Assembly: GCA_027487485.1 (NCBI GenBank)
Contig: JAIYDN010000012.1
Span: 186,001 to 250,000, forward strand
Source: Planctomycetaceae bacterium
GTDB lineage: Bacteria; Planctomycetota; Planctomycetia; Pirellulales; Pirellulaceae
Length of the DNA stretch: 64,000 nt
Reading direction: 5' to 3'
The position numbers and the translations under genes were made by a program. Of the stretch, positions 38,811 through 46,311 are shown in pieces (positions within the stretch are counted from its first letter, which is position 1; each line of letters begins with the position of its first letter). The notes under the pieces were generated by a model that was not told the DNA's origin, did no database searches, and saw only the letters and a program-made list of their open reading frames with translations.

Positions 38811-38858
38811 CCGGTGGTTTGTTTACAAAAAGCTGACCTGCGAAATCGCGCGATGATC

Positions 38859-39518
38859 TTACTTGGCTCGCGAGATCGCCATCAAGGACTTCGTCAACCC
38901 AAAGTATTTTTCGCGAACAACATTCGCATCTGGGAAAAATGCTTTCACCTGATTCGGTGTTAGAAGCCGAATTTCACGCACCCAAGCCAACGCTTGAACC
39001 GTGTCCTTTGCCCGAGGGTAAGTCGCAAGAGAAAAGGTCTTTACAAGCCTTACTCGAAACCACTCTGGCAGATAATGAAACAGAGGGCACTGAAAATGAG
39101 GTTCGATGGGGAAATAGTAATTCGGAGTTTGCAAGAAGTAGTTCTTGCCGACACGCCGAATCTCGTCCGCCATGCGCTGTTGGTCATGTTCGTCACCAAC
39201 ATGCTCGATGACAGAGTTGGAGAACACGACATCGAAGGATCCGTCTCCAAACTGCGAAAGATTTCGAGCGTCCCCCGCTAACGATTGCATCCTGGGGATA
39301 TCGACAGGCTCTGCGACAATGTTCAGCAAGGTGACTTCGAGATCGGTTCGTTCCTGAATTCCCATCACCTTCCAGTAGTTGACGGTTCCACCAACATCCA
39401 GAATTTTGACGGGCTTTGGCAGCGAGTCCACCAATTCGAGAAACAACGCGAAACGCTCGCGGCGCAAACGATTACGAAGCGATCCTTCAGGCGAGTAATC
39501 CGACAGCATCAATCCCAT
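38859..39518 (-). CDS. Class I SAM-dependent methyltransferase
   Basis: 219 residues. Motif I is VKILDVGGTVNYW (D-x-G-G), a post-I acidic residue lies near LLNIVAEPVD, and motif IV is FDVVFSNSVIEHVGD. This is the Methyltransf_11/UbiE-like pattern. Acceptor unknown; the C-terminal part is aromatic and basic (NYYFPIEPHFQCPLFHYLP), seen in small-molecule methyltransferases near glycan loci. It is the last conserved gene before the repeat block. Confidence 0.85.
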   Translation of the reverse strand: MGLMLSDYSPEGSLRNRLRRERFALFLELVDSLPKPVKILDVGGTVNYWKVMGIQERTDLEVTLLNIVAEPVDIPRMQSLAGDARNLSQFGDGSFDVVFSNSVIEHVGDEHDQQRMADEIRRVGKNYFLQTPNYYFPIEPHFQCPLFHYLPEWFRVRLVKTFSLATYPRAKDTVQALAWVREIRLLTPNQVKAFFPDANVVREKYFGLTKSLMAISRAK

Positions 39519-39893
39519 GCAAACCTAGCTCCAAAAATCGCGAAGGACGAATTGAACCAATATACGGACCCTTTCGCAAAGGATTATCCGTCATCTATGT
39601 AAAGGTGAGTCTAGAGCACGGCTCGGAACCATCTGGAAAAAGCGGCTGGCCGCGAAGGTAATTCAAAGAAAGGAAACGCGGACTTTGACGAATGTTTGGT
39701 TTGTACCGTCGGAAGCTCGTTCCCCGCAATGAACGAGGCAACGAGGCCCTTCCCCCCCGCGTCACCAACTCTCAAAAGCCCCGAACACCGAACACCCAAT
39801 GTCGAATGTCGAAATAGCATACGTTTTCCTTCGGCATTCGAAATTCCTTGTTCGACATCCGATATTGTTTTCGTCGTCCCGATCCCCGCTCAC

Positions 39894-39947
39894 AAAAAGC
39901 GAAACTGGGCCGCGAGCCCAGATTTCGCAACAGGTTTGGTGCGCTAC
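39894..39947 (+). repeat. Palindromic repeat element, copy 1
   Basis: GCGAAACTGGGC and GCCCAGATTTCGC form a near-perfect hairpin, followed by AACAGGTTTGGTGCGCTAC. The same layout recurs at 40486-40539 and, without the hairpin, near 40000-40021. This is a REP-like or MITE-like intergenic element. Confidence 0.7.
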
Positions 39948-40040
39948 CCCGAAGTGCCCCCCACCCGCAAACGCGGTCCAGGGCCTTGAGCCCAACGACC
40001 GCAACAGGTTTGGCGTGCTACCGAACCTGGCCCAGCTCTC

Positions 40041-40086
40041 GCTTCCGTCGAGTCTATCTCGGCGGAGCGCACAACTGAAAGCTACC
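40041..40086 (+). repeat. 46-bp dispersed repeat, copy 1
   Basis: Begins GCTTCCGTCGAGTCTATC and ends AACTGAAAGCTACC. It is identical to 40261-40306 except for one base (C/T at the 14th position). Weaker relatives lie at about 40772-40806 and 40830-40866, inside the gap of the broken integrase. Confidence 0.75.
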
Positions 40087-40103
40087 AAAAGCAGGATTTC
40101 ATC

Positions 40104-40211
40104 GTGCTCGTGCTCAGCATCGCGGTGCTCGTGCTCGTGCTCGTGCTCGCCGCCCTGTCGTAGCAGCCTCGATTCGATTAGGAGCACGAGCACCGTTTCA
40201 CTGAGCACGAG
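40104..40211 (+). repeat. Inverted runs of GTGCTC / GAGCAC hexamers
   Basis: Two GTGCTC units at 40104-40115 and four at 40125-40148 face two GAGCAC units at 40182-40193 and a further GAGCACGAG at 40203-40211. The opposed runs could fold into a long imperfect hairpin. Confidence 0.75.
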
Positions 40212-40260
40212 TACGGAGTCGTCTTCTGCCTACTGATAACTGCCCACTGACAACTTATTA

Positions 40261-40306
40261 GCTTCCGTCGAGTTTATCTCGGCGGAGCGCACAACTGAAA
40301 GCTACC
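40261..40306 (+). repeat. 46-bp dispersed repeat, copy 2
   Basis: Differs from the copy at 40041-40086 by one base. The sequence after the unit (CAACGGCGCAAACG) is not shared with copy 1, which marks the end of the element. Confidence 0.75.
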
Positions 40307-40387
40307 CAACGGCGCAAACGCTGTCCCCGACCGGGACGAGGCAACGAGGCCTTGTCTTCGTAGTGGACGAGGCAACGAGGCCCGGCT

Positions 40388-40467
40388 GTTTTTGTTTTTG
40401 TTTTTGTTTTTGTTTTTGTTTTTGTTTGAAGTTGAAGTTGAAGTTGAAGTTGAAGTTGAAGTTGAAG
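40388..40467 (+). repeat. Two adjoining hexanucleotide microsatellites
   Basis: About six GTTTTT units (40388-40427) run straight into about six GAAGTT units (40428-40467). Such tracts can vary in length by slippage. No gene reads through them credibly. Confidence 0.9.
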
Positions 40468-40485
40468 CGAGATCCCCAATCGCGC

Positions 40486-40539
40486 AAAAAGCGAAACTGG
40501 GCCTTTTACCCAGATTTCGCAACAGGTTTGGTGGGCTAA
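40486..40539 (+). repeat. Palindromic repeat element, copy 2
   Basis: Same hairpin and tail as 39894-39947, with a different loop (TTTT instead of GCGA) that keeps the stem. The stem conservation with loop change suggests the folded form matters. Confidence 0.7.
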
Positions 40540-40655
40540 CCCCCAACGGAAGTTATCCGGTGACGTTCAGTAGGAACTTATTCCATTATCCTGCTACTTG
40601 ACGAGACGTCCCTTTTTTTGGGGGTAACTTCGATGCAAAAGCTTGGAGATCCTTC

Positions 40656-41183
40656 CGATTTATTGAATTTGGCCTTCGCAACAGCCTCCCTCAAATGCAA
40701 ATGGAATGTGTCGCTATGCATATGATGACGATGGCGTTTGAGCACGTTTTGGAACCATGAAGGTTTCCGTTGGCTTCACGCCGGCGGGACCACAACTGAC
40801 GGCTACATAAAGAGTACGCAACTTCCCCCGCTGTCCGTCTCGGTTTATCCGGGCGGGAGCAACGGCCTTAAGCCTGTCACCATCACGCGATCGCGTTCTT
40901 GAGCTGCTATGTCCCTAAGCTTCGAACGAATGTGTTCGAGATCTGGCGTCCTTGATTTCCGAACGTGGTTCCGATACCAAATCACACCTTGGACAATTTT
41001 TAGACGCTTCCAGGCAGGGACCTTCTCTTTGACTTTGGATCGCAGAAATGCAATCACATGTTGTTCGTCAAAAACCCAAGTTGTGGGGTCGCTAACCCGA
41101 TGGAATTTTGCCAGTGACGCGAACCAAAGACGCCCGAACTTCTCGTCGGTTTCCTGGTTACTTAAACTCCGTTCTTGGGCCAT
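40656..41183 (-). pseudogene. intI: Integron integrase (tyrosine recombinase), disrupted
   Basis: Two pieces on the minus strand. The 5' piece (41183 to about 40880, an open frame of 112 residues to 40845) matches the N-terminal SAM-like DNA-binding domain of integrases: FASLAKFHRVSDPTTW, VIAFLRSKVKEKVPAWKRLKIVQG, YRNHVRK. The 3' piece (40757-40656) reads HRHHMHSDTFHLHLREAVAKAK, the conserved stretch just before the catalytic HxLRHSFATH box of IntI. The central region, including the first catalytic Arg, and the C-terminal HxxR and Tyr are missing. About 100 bases of repeat-like sequence lie between the pieces. IntI normally recombines attI and attC. Divergent orientation to the cassettes is the usual integron layout. 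Confidence 0.8.
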
Positions 41184-41361
41184 GGCAATTCTCGCTTTGT
41201 CGTCACGTAACTCAATCCAGGTTCCACCTGTCGAAACGTTTCCAAGACATTGAGTTGTAACTCCTGCAAAAAGCGATCGTCAATAAGGGTGCAATATTTT
41301 TTAGAAACAGCCTCGCAAATTGCGTACTGACCACACGCCCCGAAATGAAGTCAGTCAATCA

Positions 41362-41505
41362 GGGATATCCAAATATTCCTGATTGCTTGCACTAAATCTT
41401 AGCCATAGTGAAACCGGGATAATTGGTCGCAAACCGGGATAATTAAATTGACAAATCAGGGATAACTCCTCAGAATCGCAGGGATATTTGACCCCATCTG
41501 GGATA
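41362..41505 (+). repeat. Six GGGATA iterons in the putative attI region
   Basis: GGGATA starts at 41362, 41416, 41436, 41459, 41481 and 41500. The last five are 19-23 bases apart, about two helical turns, and each is preceded by a C or T-rich trinucleotide (CAG, CCG, CTG). The array looks like a protein-binding site, for integrase or a regulator. Confidence 0.75.
41448..41476 (+). promoter_or_regulatory. Candidate cassette promoter (Pc)
   Basis: TTGACA at 41448-41453 is a perfect -35 box; 17 bases later CAGAAT at 41471-41476 matches four of six positions of the -10 box. It reads into the array and overlaps the fourth GGGATA copy, so a bound protein could block it. Confidence 0.5.
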
Positions 41506-41593
41506 AAAATAAGTTATGCAAGACAGTCGTTCACAGTCTTTTACCGAAAGTCCGAACCGAGTCCCATCAAATCGACATTCAAGGAACCATCAA

Positions 41594-41872
41594 ATGAAAT
41601 TCGTAAGCATGATCGATGGTAAACCCCGTATGAGTTGGCATATCGCACTCTCAATTCTCATCCTCGCCTGTGGGGTAGTCTTGCTCATTCCTTTTTCGTT
41701 GCTGATGTTCGTCTTTTTTCCTCTTCCAACCTCATATCGATTTCCGGTCTGCATGGTCATGGGAACTGTTGGTGTGCCTTTAACACTTTTTGTCTGGCGT
41801 AGCGCAGTTTTGCGAATGTTGCATCAAGCCGAGTCGACTTGCGAAAATAAATTGAACTCAAATCCGAATTGA
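41594..41872 (+). CDS. Cassette 1: small membrane protein
   Basis: 92 residues, two hydrophobic helices (ALSILILACGVVLLIPFSLLMFVFF and MVMGTVGVPLTLFVW). ATG 41594 has AAGGA 8 bases upstream; a longer frame to 41516 would start within the attI region. Family not recognised. First cassette of the array, directly downstream of the Pc candidate, so it would be the best expressed if that promoter works. Confidence 0.65.
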   Translation: MKFVSMIDGKPRMSWHIALSILILACGVVLLIPFSLLMFVFFPLPTSYRFPVCMVMGTVGVPLTLFVWRSAVLRMLHQAESTCENKLNSNPN

Positions 41873-41956
41873 TCGGGATACGGTGTCTCGTTCGATATTA
41901 TGCTCAACATCTTATCGAATTTCGAGAAACCACAAGCCTAGTCGCGTGCGAACATT

Positions 41957-42047
41957 GCATAACAAAAAAATGCACCCGAGTTGCCGATCGGGCGTTTACT
42001 GAAGTGGAAGTAACTTGGCGGCAACCGGGTGATTTTAGCCGTTCGTC
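41957..42047 (+). other. attC 1
   Basis: 91 bases. The R'' end GCATAAC and the R' core GTTCGTC bound an imperfect stem (TGCACCCGAGTTGCCG against CGGCAACCGGGTGA) with a central spacer. This size and layout recur at the end of every cassette. Confidence 0.85.
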
Positions 42048-42089
42048 CAGACAAGTGTACCGGGAACGAATTGCATTCCAGACAACGTC

Positions 42090-42398
42090 ATGAAGAAGAA
42101 TCCATTTGGCGCGACCTACATTAATTCGTCCGAACTTAGACGTAACGACATTCCTACGCTGGCATCAGACTGGCGTGCACTGATCGAATTCGCCGCGAGA
42201 CTCGACCTGGAGAATGAAAAACCATCGATGCATATTCGCAACGTGGCGGAATTGACCGGTAGTTGGACGATTGTTGATATGTGGTATGCTTTGTACGCCG
42301 AATGGCGCCGATGGAATCATTTCGGTCGCGAACCAGATGCCCGGACAATTGCTGACGCACAAAGAGTGCTCGATGCGATTCGTGAGAAACTCACGTAG
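42090..42398 (+). CDS. Cassette 2: unknown protein
   Basis: 102 residues, charged and soluble, with Trp-rich segments (SDWRALIEFAARLD, DMWYALYAEWRRWNHFG). No motif recognised. It fills the space between attC 1 and attC 2, and its ATG lies 43 bases past the recombination core. Confidence 0.65.
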   Translation: MKKNPFGATYINSSELRRNDIPTLASDWRALIEFAARLDLENEKPSMHIRNVAELTGSWTIVDMWYALYAEWRRWNHFGREPDARTIADAQRVLDAIREKLT

Positions 42399-42425
42399 TT
42401 GCATCCTCAGCTACACCAATAAAAG

Positions 42426-42517
42426 GACGAACAATCCATTGCATCGAAGTGGCGGATCGGCCGCTTCGACTTTTAGAAACTTTACTTGCCGCCACTCGAT
42501 GAATGGTGGCGTTATTT
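42426..42517 (+). other. attC 2
   Basis: R'' GACGAAC, R' GTTATTT, stem AGTGGCGG/CCGCCACT. Very similar to attC 9. Confidence 0.88.
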
Positions 42518-42538
42518 GCCAATGGTCAGGACGAGAAC

Positions 42539-43147
42539 ATGATTGCCTACTCTAAACGATTCGCAGTAAGTGCCGCCGTGGTAGCCCTCATTTCGTGTGC
42601 CTACTTGACTGGCAGAATTCGGCCGCAGTCCGACGCAATTGCAATACAGGCGCTTCCGACCGGTTCGGAGAGTCCGGAAGGCGTAGCGTGTGATCTGGTT
42701 CGCTCATACATTTCGAAGGACGCTGACCTATTTCACGACCGCCGCTGCAAAGTGTCATGCGAGAATTCGTTTGACGCCACAGAGGCGTACGAATCCCTGA
42801 TACAGTACGAGCCAGTGCAATTGAACCCGAGTTCGCCAGGTTCAGCCGTAGAACTGAAAATCAAAAGTGCCAGCATCAATTCGAGCGCCGCACCTTCCGC
42901 AGATACGTCCTTGAAATGGGATACAGCACCGGGCTTTTCAAACCTAGGACGCGTAGATTTGATGTTAACTTACGGCGCATTCGAATCAAAAGTCGTGGAT
43001 GTGATTGCGAAGTCACCCACCGGTCAAGAGTATTTATTTCGTGTTCAGGCAATGCAATACCCAGAGACGTGGGACGTCCACAATCCTGTGCCAAGCGGTG
43101 TTTGGCGAGGTCGGCTCATCGCTGCCACGGAATCACAAAGCAAATAA
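42539..43147 (+). CDS. Cassette 3: membrane-anchored unknown protein
   Basis: About 202 residues. An N-terminal helix (FAVSAAVVALISCAYLTG) is followed by a soluble domain, so it is anchored or secreted. ATG 42539 was preferred because the earlier start at 42503 lies inside attC 2. The TAA stop is part of the R'' end of attC 3. Family not recognised. Confidence 0.7.
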   Translation: MIAYSKRFAVSAAVVALISCAYLTGRIRPQSDAIAIQALPTGSESPEGVACDLVRSYISKDADLFHDRRCKVSCENSFDATEAYESLIQYEPVQLNPSSPGSAVELKIKSASINSSAAPSADTSLKWDTAPGFSNLGRVDLMLTYGAFESKVVDVIAKSPTGQEYLFRVQAMQYPETWDVHNPVPSGVWRGRLIAATESQSK

Positions 43148-43232
43148 CAAAGCCATGCACGCCGAGCACGCGATCGGCCGTTTTTGACATGGCACATCTC
43201 TCGCGCGTGCCGGGTGATGGCAGTCGTTATCG
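43142..43232 (+). other. attC 3
   Basis: R'' AAATAAC (holds the stop of cassette 3), R' GTTATCG, with GCATGCACGCCGAGCACG-type arm pairing to CGCGTGCCGGGTG. Nearly the same as attC 13. Confidence 0.88.
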
Positions 43233-43265
43233 CAAAGAACGAAAGCAACTCAATTGGTGTATGGA

Positions 43266-43706
43266 ATGAGCAACTTTGATCTCAATCGCGATGGACGCAT
43301 GTCACTTTTTTTGCTTTCACTTTTTTCGATCGGTCTGATCATCCCCCTCTTGCTTACAACAAATCCATTGGCCTGTTTCTATTTTTGCATCTCCTGCTAT
43401 GCGGTTGGTTCACTTGGAAAGCTTGCATCAGCAGAGCATCGCGAGTTTGGCCACAAGTATCGTTGGCTACTACGTTTCATAGTGGTGGCACCGGTACTTG
43501 CAGCTACGCTGTTGCTTTATCGTGAGCGACATGATTTTCCACGTGGCATAGTGTTGTGGCTCTCCACCGTCGGGCTTTCCACGGTTTTCCTTACTAGGTC
43601 GCACTCTGGATGGATAGATCAACAGTTGGAAGCGATAACCAAGGATTGCACCGAAGCCGACGGTCTGCCGAAATCTGATGGAACCTCTGTCTCGTCGGCT
43701 CTGTGA
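43266..43706 (+). CDS. Cassette 4: membrane protein
   Basis: 146 residues with about four hydrophobic helices (SLFLLSLFSIGLIIPLLL, LACFYFCISCYAVGSL, FIVVAPVLAATLLLY, GIVLWLSTVGLSTVFL). The gene runs into attC 4: its last 24 codons lie inside the site. ATG 43266 is preferred to TTG 43254. Family not recognised. Confidence 0.65.
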   Translation: MSNFDLNRDGRMSLFLLSLFSIGLIIPLLLTTNPLACFYFCISCYAVGSLGKLASAEHREFGHKYRWLLRFIVVAPVLAATLLLYRERHDFPRGIVLWLSTVGLSTVFLTRSHSGWIDQQLEAITKDCTEADGLPKSDGTSVSSAL

Positions 43707-43721
43707 ATCCCGCCGTTCGTC
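43633..43721 (+). other. attC 4
   Basis: R'' CGATAAC, R' GTTCGTC; stem AGCCGACG/CGTCGGCT. It overlaps the 3' end of the cassette 4 gene, which is coding through most of the site. Confidence 0.8.
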
Positions 43722-43758
43722 CGCTGATAGTCATCCCTGACGACGTTAGAATTCCATC

Positions 43759-44586
43759 ATGCCCCCTCGAAGAGTTCCGAAAACGACGACAAGCCAAGCT
43801 GTCGCTACTCCGGTCGACCTTCCGACAGGTGTTGAGATAACGCTTTCCGGAATTGTCGATCCGACTGGTGCGGGTGCTGTTATGCGTCGGCGCGATCGAC
43901 GATGGGACTTCGGTGTCGAATTCCCTGTTTGGCGAATAGACGATCAACCTCCCGTAACTTCGCGGATGCGAATCGTTGAGCAGGGGATTACAGAGTTGCT
44001 GCTAGGAAAAAGGATGAAACAGTTTCCCCGTTGGGAAATCGTTGCGTTCAAAGGACGATTCGCTCAAAGACAAAAATGGACTTACCCGGCATTTGAGTTG
44101 GTCAAGTACATTGGACCGGTGTCCGACCGAAAACTTAAGACTATTCGAAGTGAATTGCAAAAACCAATCACGTTGGTGGATCGCTTGTTCGGTATCCTTA
44201 CGTACGAACCGGGATTTCAACAATTTAAGTCCGAAGAAATCGAGGGTATGTTTTTGAACTTCCACGCTGAGAACATAGATCAGCTTAAAGAGGTTGTGAA
44301 ATTGGCAAAGCCATTTTGGCGTAGTCGTGGTCATTGGTTTCGTCAGTTCAAAGAGAACGTTCACGCATCTGCTTTTGAAAACATTAAGTCATGTTGGGAA
44401 TCCGCAGATAAAGGCAGTCTAACGAAGAAAATGTTTTTGTCACATTTAGGAAACCCTGTTGGGATTTACTTTTCGATCGCAAACGGTGAACTAAACTTTC
44501 TACTCTGTGGCTATTCCGAGGAACTATTTGGAGATCACGGTGTCGATGTCAGCGGAACAATCACGGGAGGATTGACCAGTGCGTAA
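43759..44586 (+). CDS. Cassette 5: unknown soluble protein, possibly DUF2262-like
   Basis: 275 residues, no signal or TM. The middle part FGILTYEPGFQQFKSEEIEGMFLNFHAENIDQL resembles DUF2262 (FG-x-LTY-x-P-x-F), a family of unknown function; this is a tentative reading. The N-terminal 90 residues are basic. Ends 4 bases before attC 5. Confidence 0.65.
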   Translation: MPPRRVPKTTTSQAVATPVDLPTGVEITLSGIVDPTGAGAVMRRRDRRWDFGVEFPVWRIDDQPPVTSRMRIVEQGITELLLGKRMKQFPRWEIVAFKGRFAQRQKWTYPAFELVKYIGPVSDRKLKTIRSELQKPITLVDRLFGILTYEPGFQQFKSEEIEGMFLNFHAENIDQLKEVVKLAKPFWRSRGHWFRQFKENVHASAFENIKSCWESADKGSLTKKMFLSHLGNPVGIYFSIANGELNFLLCGYSEELFGDHGVDVSGTITGGLTSA

Positions 44587-44590
44587 ACTG

Positions 44591-44681
44591 GACGAACAAA
44601 GCGATGCACCAAAGTCCGCCACACGGTCGCTTAAAATTGTTAATCACCGAGGGCGGACATCGGTGATCTTGGTCGTTCGTC
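44591..44681 (+). other. attC 5
   Basis: R'' GACGAAC, R' GTTCGTC. Stem AGTCCGCC/GGCGGACA with the outer CACC/GGTG. Confidence 0.88.
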
Positions 44682-44700
44682 GAAAGAGTACCAATTCCCT

Positions 44701-45135
44701 ATGGATGACGATTCCCTTCTCGATACACTCAGTACAGAAGCGTTCGAGAGACTAGAAAACTGCGGAAGTGATCCGCTTCGATTGCCAGAACCTTGGAAGA
44801 CGATCGTCTTGATCTACTCTGCACAAGGTATTATTGACAACGGTGGCTTCACATACTTCTTTGAGAACGATTGGCCAAACCATACGCCATATGAGGAATT
44901 TGCTCTCGTCTACGAACGGATTGGCAAGCAAGATGCAGCGATCGCAATAAGGGACGCTGTTGCCGCTATGGGCATCGAGAACGCAGAGCGCAGTATCGAC
45001 GAAAGACGTGCGTACATTAAAAGAAACGGAAACGACCACAATCCATCTGTAGCTGGATGGGATGATGATGCTATCCTTGGCGATGAGACTGTTATGACTT
45101 CGCCGGCAGGTTGGATTCGGTCCCAAAAGCAGTGA
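44701..45135 (+). CDS. Cassette 6: DUF4375/DMP19-like protein
   Basis: 144 residues, acidic. The motif LIYSAQGIIDNGGFTYFFEN, preceded by LPEPWKTI, is that of DUF4375 (DMP19 C-terminal-like domain): NGGF-x-x-F-F. DMP19 of Neisseria is a DNA-mimicking protein; the acidic character here is in keeping but does not prove that role. Ends 8 bases before attC 6. Confidence 0.75.
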   Translation: MDDDSLLDTLSTEAFERLENCGSDPLRLPEPWKTIVLIYSAQGIIDNGGFTYFFENDWPNHTPYEEFALVYERIGKQDAAIAIRDAVAAMGIENAERSIDERRAYIKRNGNDHNPSVAGWDDDAILGDETVMTSPAGWIRSQKQ

Positions 45136-45142
45136 ACGTAAC

Positions 45143-45233
45143 GACGAACAACAAAATGCACCCAAGTTGGCCGTCAGGTGCTTCCTCAATGTCATCATCA
45201 CTTTGGCCAACTGGGTGATTTTAGGCGTTCTGT
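45143..45233 (+). other. attC 6
   Basis: R'' GACGAAC, R' GTTCTGT, with AAGTTGGCC/GGCCAACT pairing. Nearly identical to attC 19. Confidence 0.9.
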
Positions 45234-45252
45234 CTCAAGGAAAGTTGCTAGC

Positions 45253-45855
45253 ATGGCGGAAGTGCCTCGTGAAGCGATATCGATATCTCACACTTCGACA
45301 GGATTGCTGCCAGTCACGTCACTTCATTATCGCAAGGGACAGTATCATCTCGAATCGTCATACTCACACTTCGCGTTTCTCGCCGTAATGCTTGTGGTTG
45401 GGGGCGTTTGTGTTTTCTGGCCAGTGACCATTGTTACTCCGCAAGGAATTGACCTTCGTCACGTATTTACAGTGATGTTCGTATGGGGAGGTCTTTGCGG
45501 ACTGATACCGTACTTCATAAGAAATCGCTTTGGGATATACGTCACTATTGATCCATCGGTTGGACTCCTGCGCATTCACCCAAAGGGAGATCGTCCATCA
45601 ATTGCAAATCTAGTTCTCGATCCGATCGCAGAGATGGTGCTTTCAGCATCCAGCGATAAGCGAGTTGATATTCCTTTTGTTGATGTGATTGAATTACAGC
45701 TTGTTGGCGGTGGACCGTACCAAGCAAACATTGCCTACAGGACGGGTGACGAAATCCATCGCATCAATATTGCACAACACGCTGCCAAAAAAAGAGTAAA
45801 GAAACTCCTTGACTCGATGGCCCGCGTTGGATCTTTCGAAATCGTTGAGGTATGA
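45253..45855 (+). CDS. Cassette 7: membrane protein, PH-like type unknown
   Basis: About 200 residues. Two helices (FAFLAVMLVVGGVCVFW and HVFTVMFVWGGLCGLIPYFI) are followed by a beta-rich C-terminal domain (YVTIDPSVGLLRIHP), a layout seen in membrane proteins with a PH-like cytosolic domain, but no family is sure. The ATG at 45253 follows the core by 20 bases; the earlier frame lies in attC 6. Confidence 0.65.
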   Translation: MAEVPREAISISHTSTGLLPVTSLHYRKGQYHLESSYSHFAFLAVMLVVGGVCVFWPVTIVTPQGIDLRHVFTVMFVWGGLCGLIPYFIRNRFGIYVTIDPSVGLLRIHPKGDRPSIANLVLDPIAEMVLSASSDKRVDIPFVDVIELQLVGGGPYQANIAYRTGDEIHRINIAQHAAKKRVKKLLDSMARVGSFEIVEV

Positions 45856-45880
45856 TGACACTCGGCACGATCGAAAAGAG

Positions 45881-45972
45881 ACAGAACCAAGCGATGCACC
45901 CAAGTCGCCGGTCGGCCTCGAATTTAAATCATGGTTTTCTTGCGGCGACATGGGTGATTGCCGTCGTTCGTC
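45881..45972 (+). other. attC 7
   Basis: R'' ACAGAAC, R' GTTCGTC. Stem CACCCAAGTCGCCG with CGGCGACATGGGTG. Confidence 0.87.
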
Positions 45973-45985
45973 GGAAAAACAAAAC

Positions 45986-46210
45986 ATGAAATGTCCTGTT
46001 TGTGACGCACCAATGGATGATGGTGAGGCGTATCTGAAAAAATCCTTTTTCAATAGTCTTGCTTTTGGTTGGGGAGCAACTGACTTGGTGTTCAAGCGAA
46101 CGAGTCCCAAAAAGGAGATTGAGCTGATGACTCCTTGGGATTTCAGCAAAGCGTATCATTGCAGTGCATGTGGAGCGACGACTATCGCAACCAGAACGGG
46201 CAAGCGATGA
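45986..46210 (+). CDS. Cassette 8: zinc-ribbon protein (DUF6487-like)
   Basis: 74 residues. CPVCDAPMDDGEAYLKK at the N-terminus and YHCSACGATTI near the C-terminus give two CxxC knuckles, as in the small DUF6487 zinc-ribbon family. ATG 45986 follows the attC 7 core closely. About 100 non-coding bases separate the stop from attC 8. Confidence 0.75.
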   Translation: MKCPVCDAPMDDGEAYLKKSFFNSLAFGWGATDLVFKRTSPKKEIELMTPWDFSKAYHCSACGATTIATRTGKR

Positions 46211-46311
46211 TCGAGGTAAACGATCGTTGCCTCTAATGCGTTTTCACTACCGATCAAACCGCTTTCCGGATATGCCCATGGTGGAGTACCCAATGAGAGT
46301 ACGGTAGAATC

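Larger units (their letters stand above)
39519..40575. other. Gene-free repeat block
   Basis: This kilobase has no credible gene. It is packed with repeats: two copies of a hairpin element (39894, 40486), two 46-bp copies of another element (40041, 40261), GTGCTC/GAGCAC hexamers, two hexanucleotide microsatellites, and three CGAGGCAACGAGGC motifs (about 39730, 40343, 40367). Frames through it translate to low complexity only. It lies directly downstream of the broken integrase. Confidence 0.75.
41184..41593. other. Integron platform region: attI candidate and leader
   Basis: A 410-base gap between intI and the first cassette gene. By position it should contain attI and the cassette promoter. 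Cores of the form GTT occur as GTTATGC at 41513-41519 and GTTCACA at 41529-41535 (preceded by CAGTC, as before several attC cores here). Either could be the attI/first-cassette junction; I cannot choose. Confidence 0.55.

Noticed and set aside
39762-40208. Frames of 70-148 codons in the repeat block
   Set aside because: They translate repeats (for example EHEHEH and LQLQLQ runs) and cover microsatellites; no sign of coding.
40258-40546. Minus-strand frames rich in KTKTKT or NKNKNK
   Set aside because: They are translations of the GTTTTT/GAAGTT hexamers.
40845-41183. Intact small protein at the intI position
   Set aside because: It matches only the integrase N-terminal domain, and another integrase piece lies just beyond, so it is better read as a pseudogene fragment.
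41362-41505. GGGATA iterons as a plasmid replication origin
   Set aside because: No rep gene, DnaA boxes or AT-rich unwinding element; position between intI and cassette 1 fits attI better.
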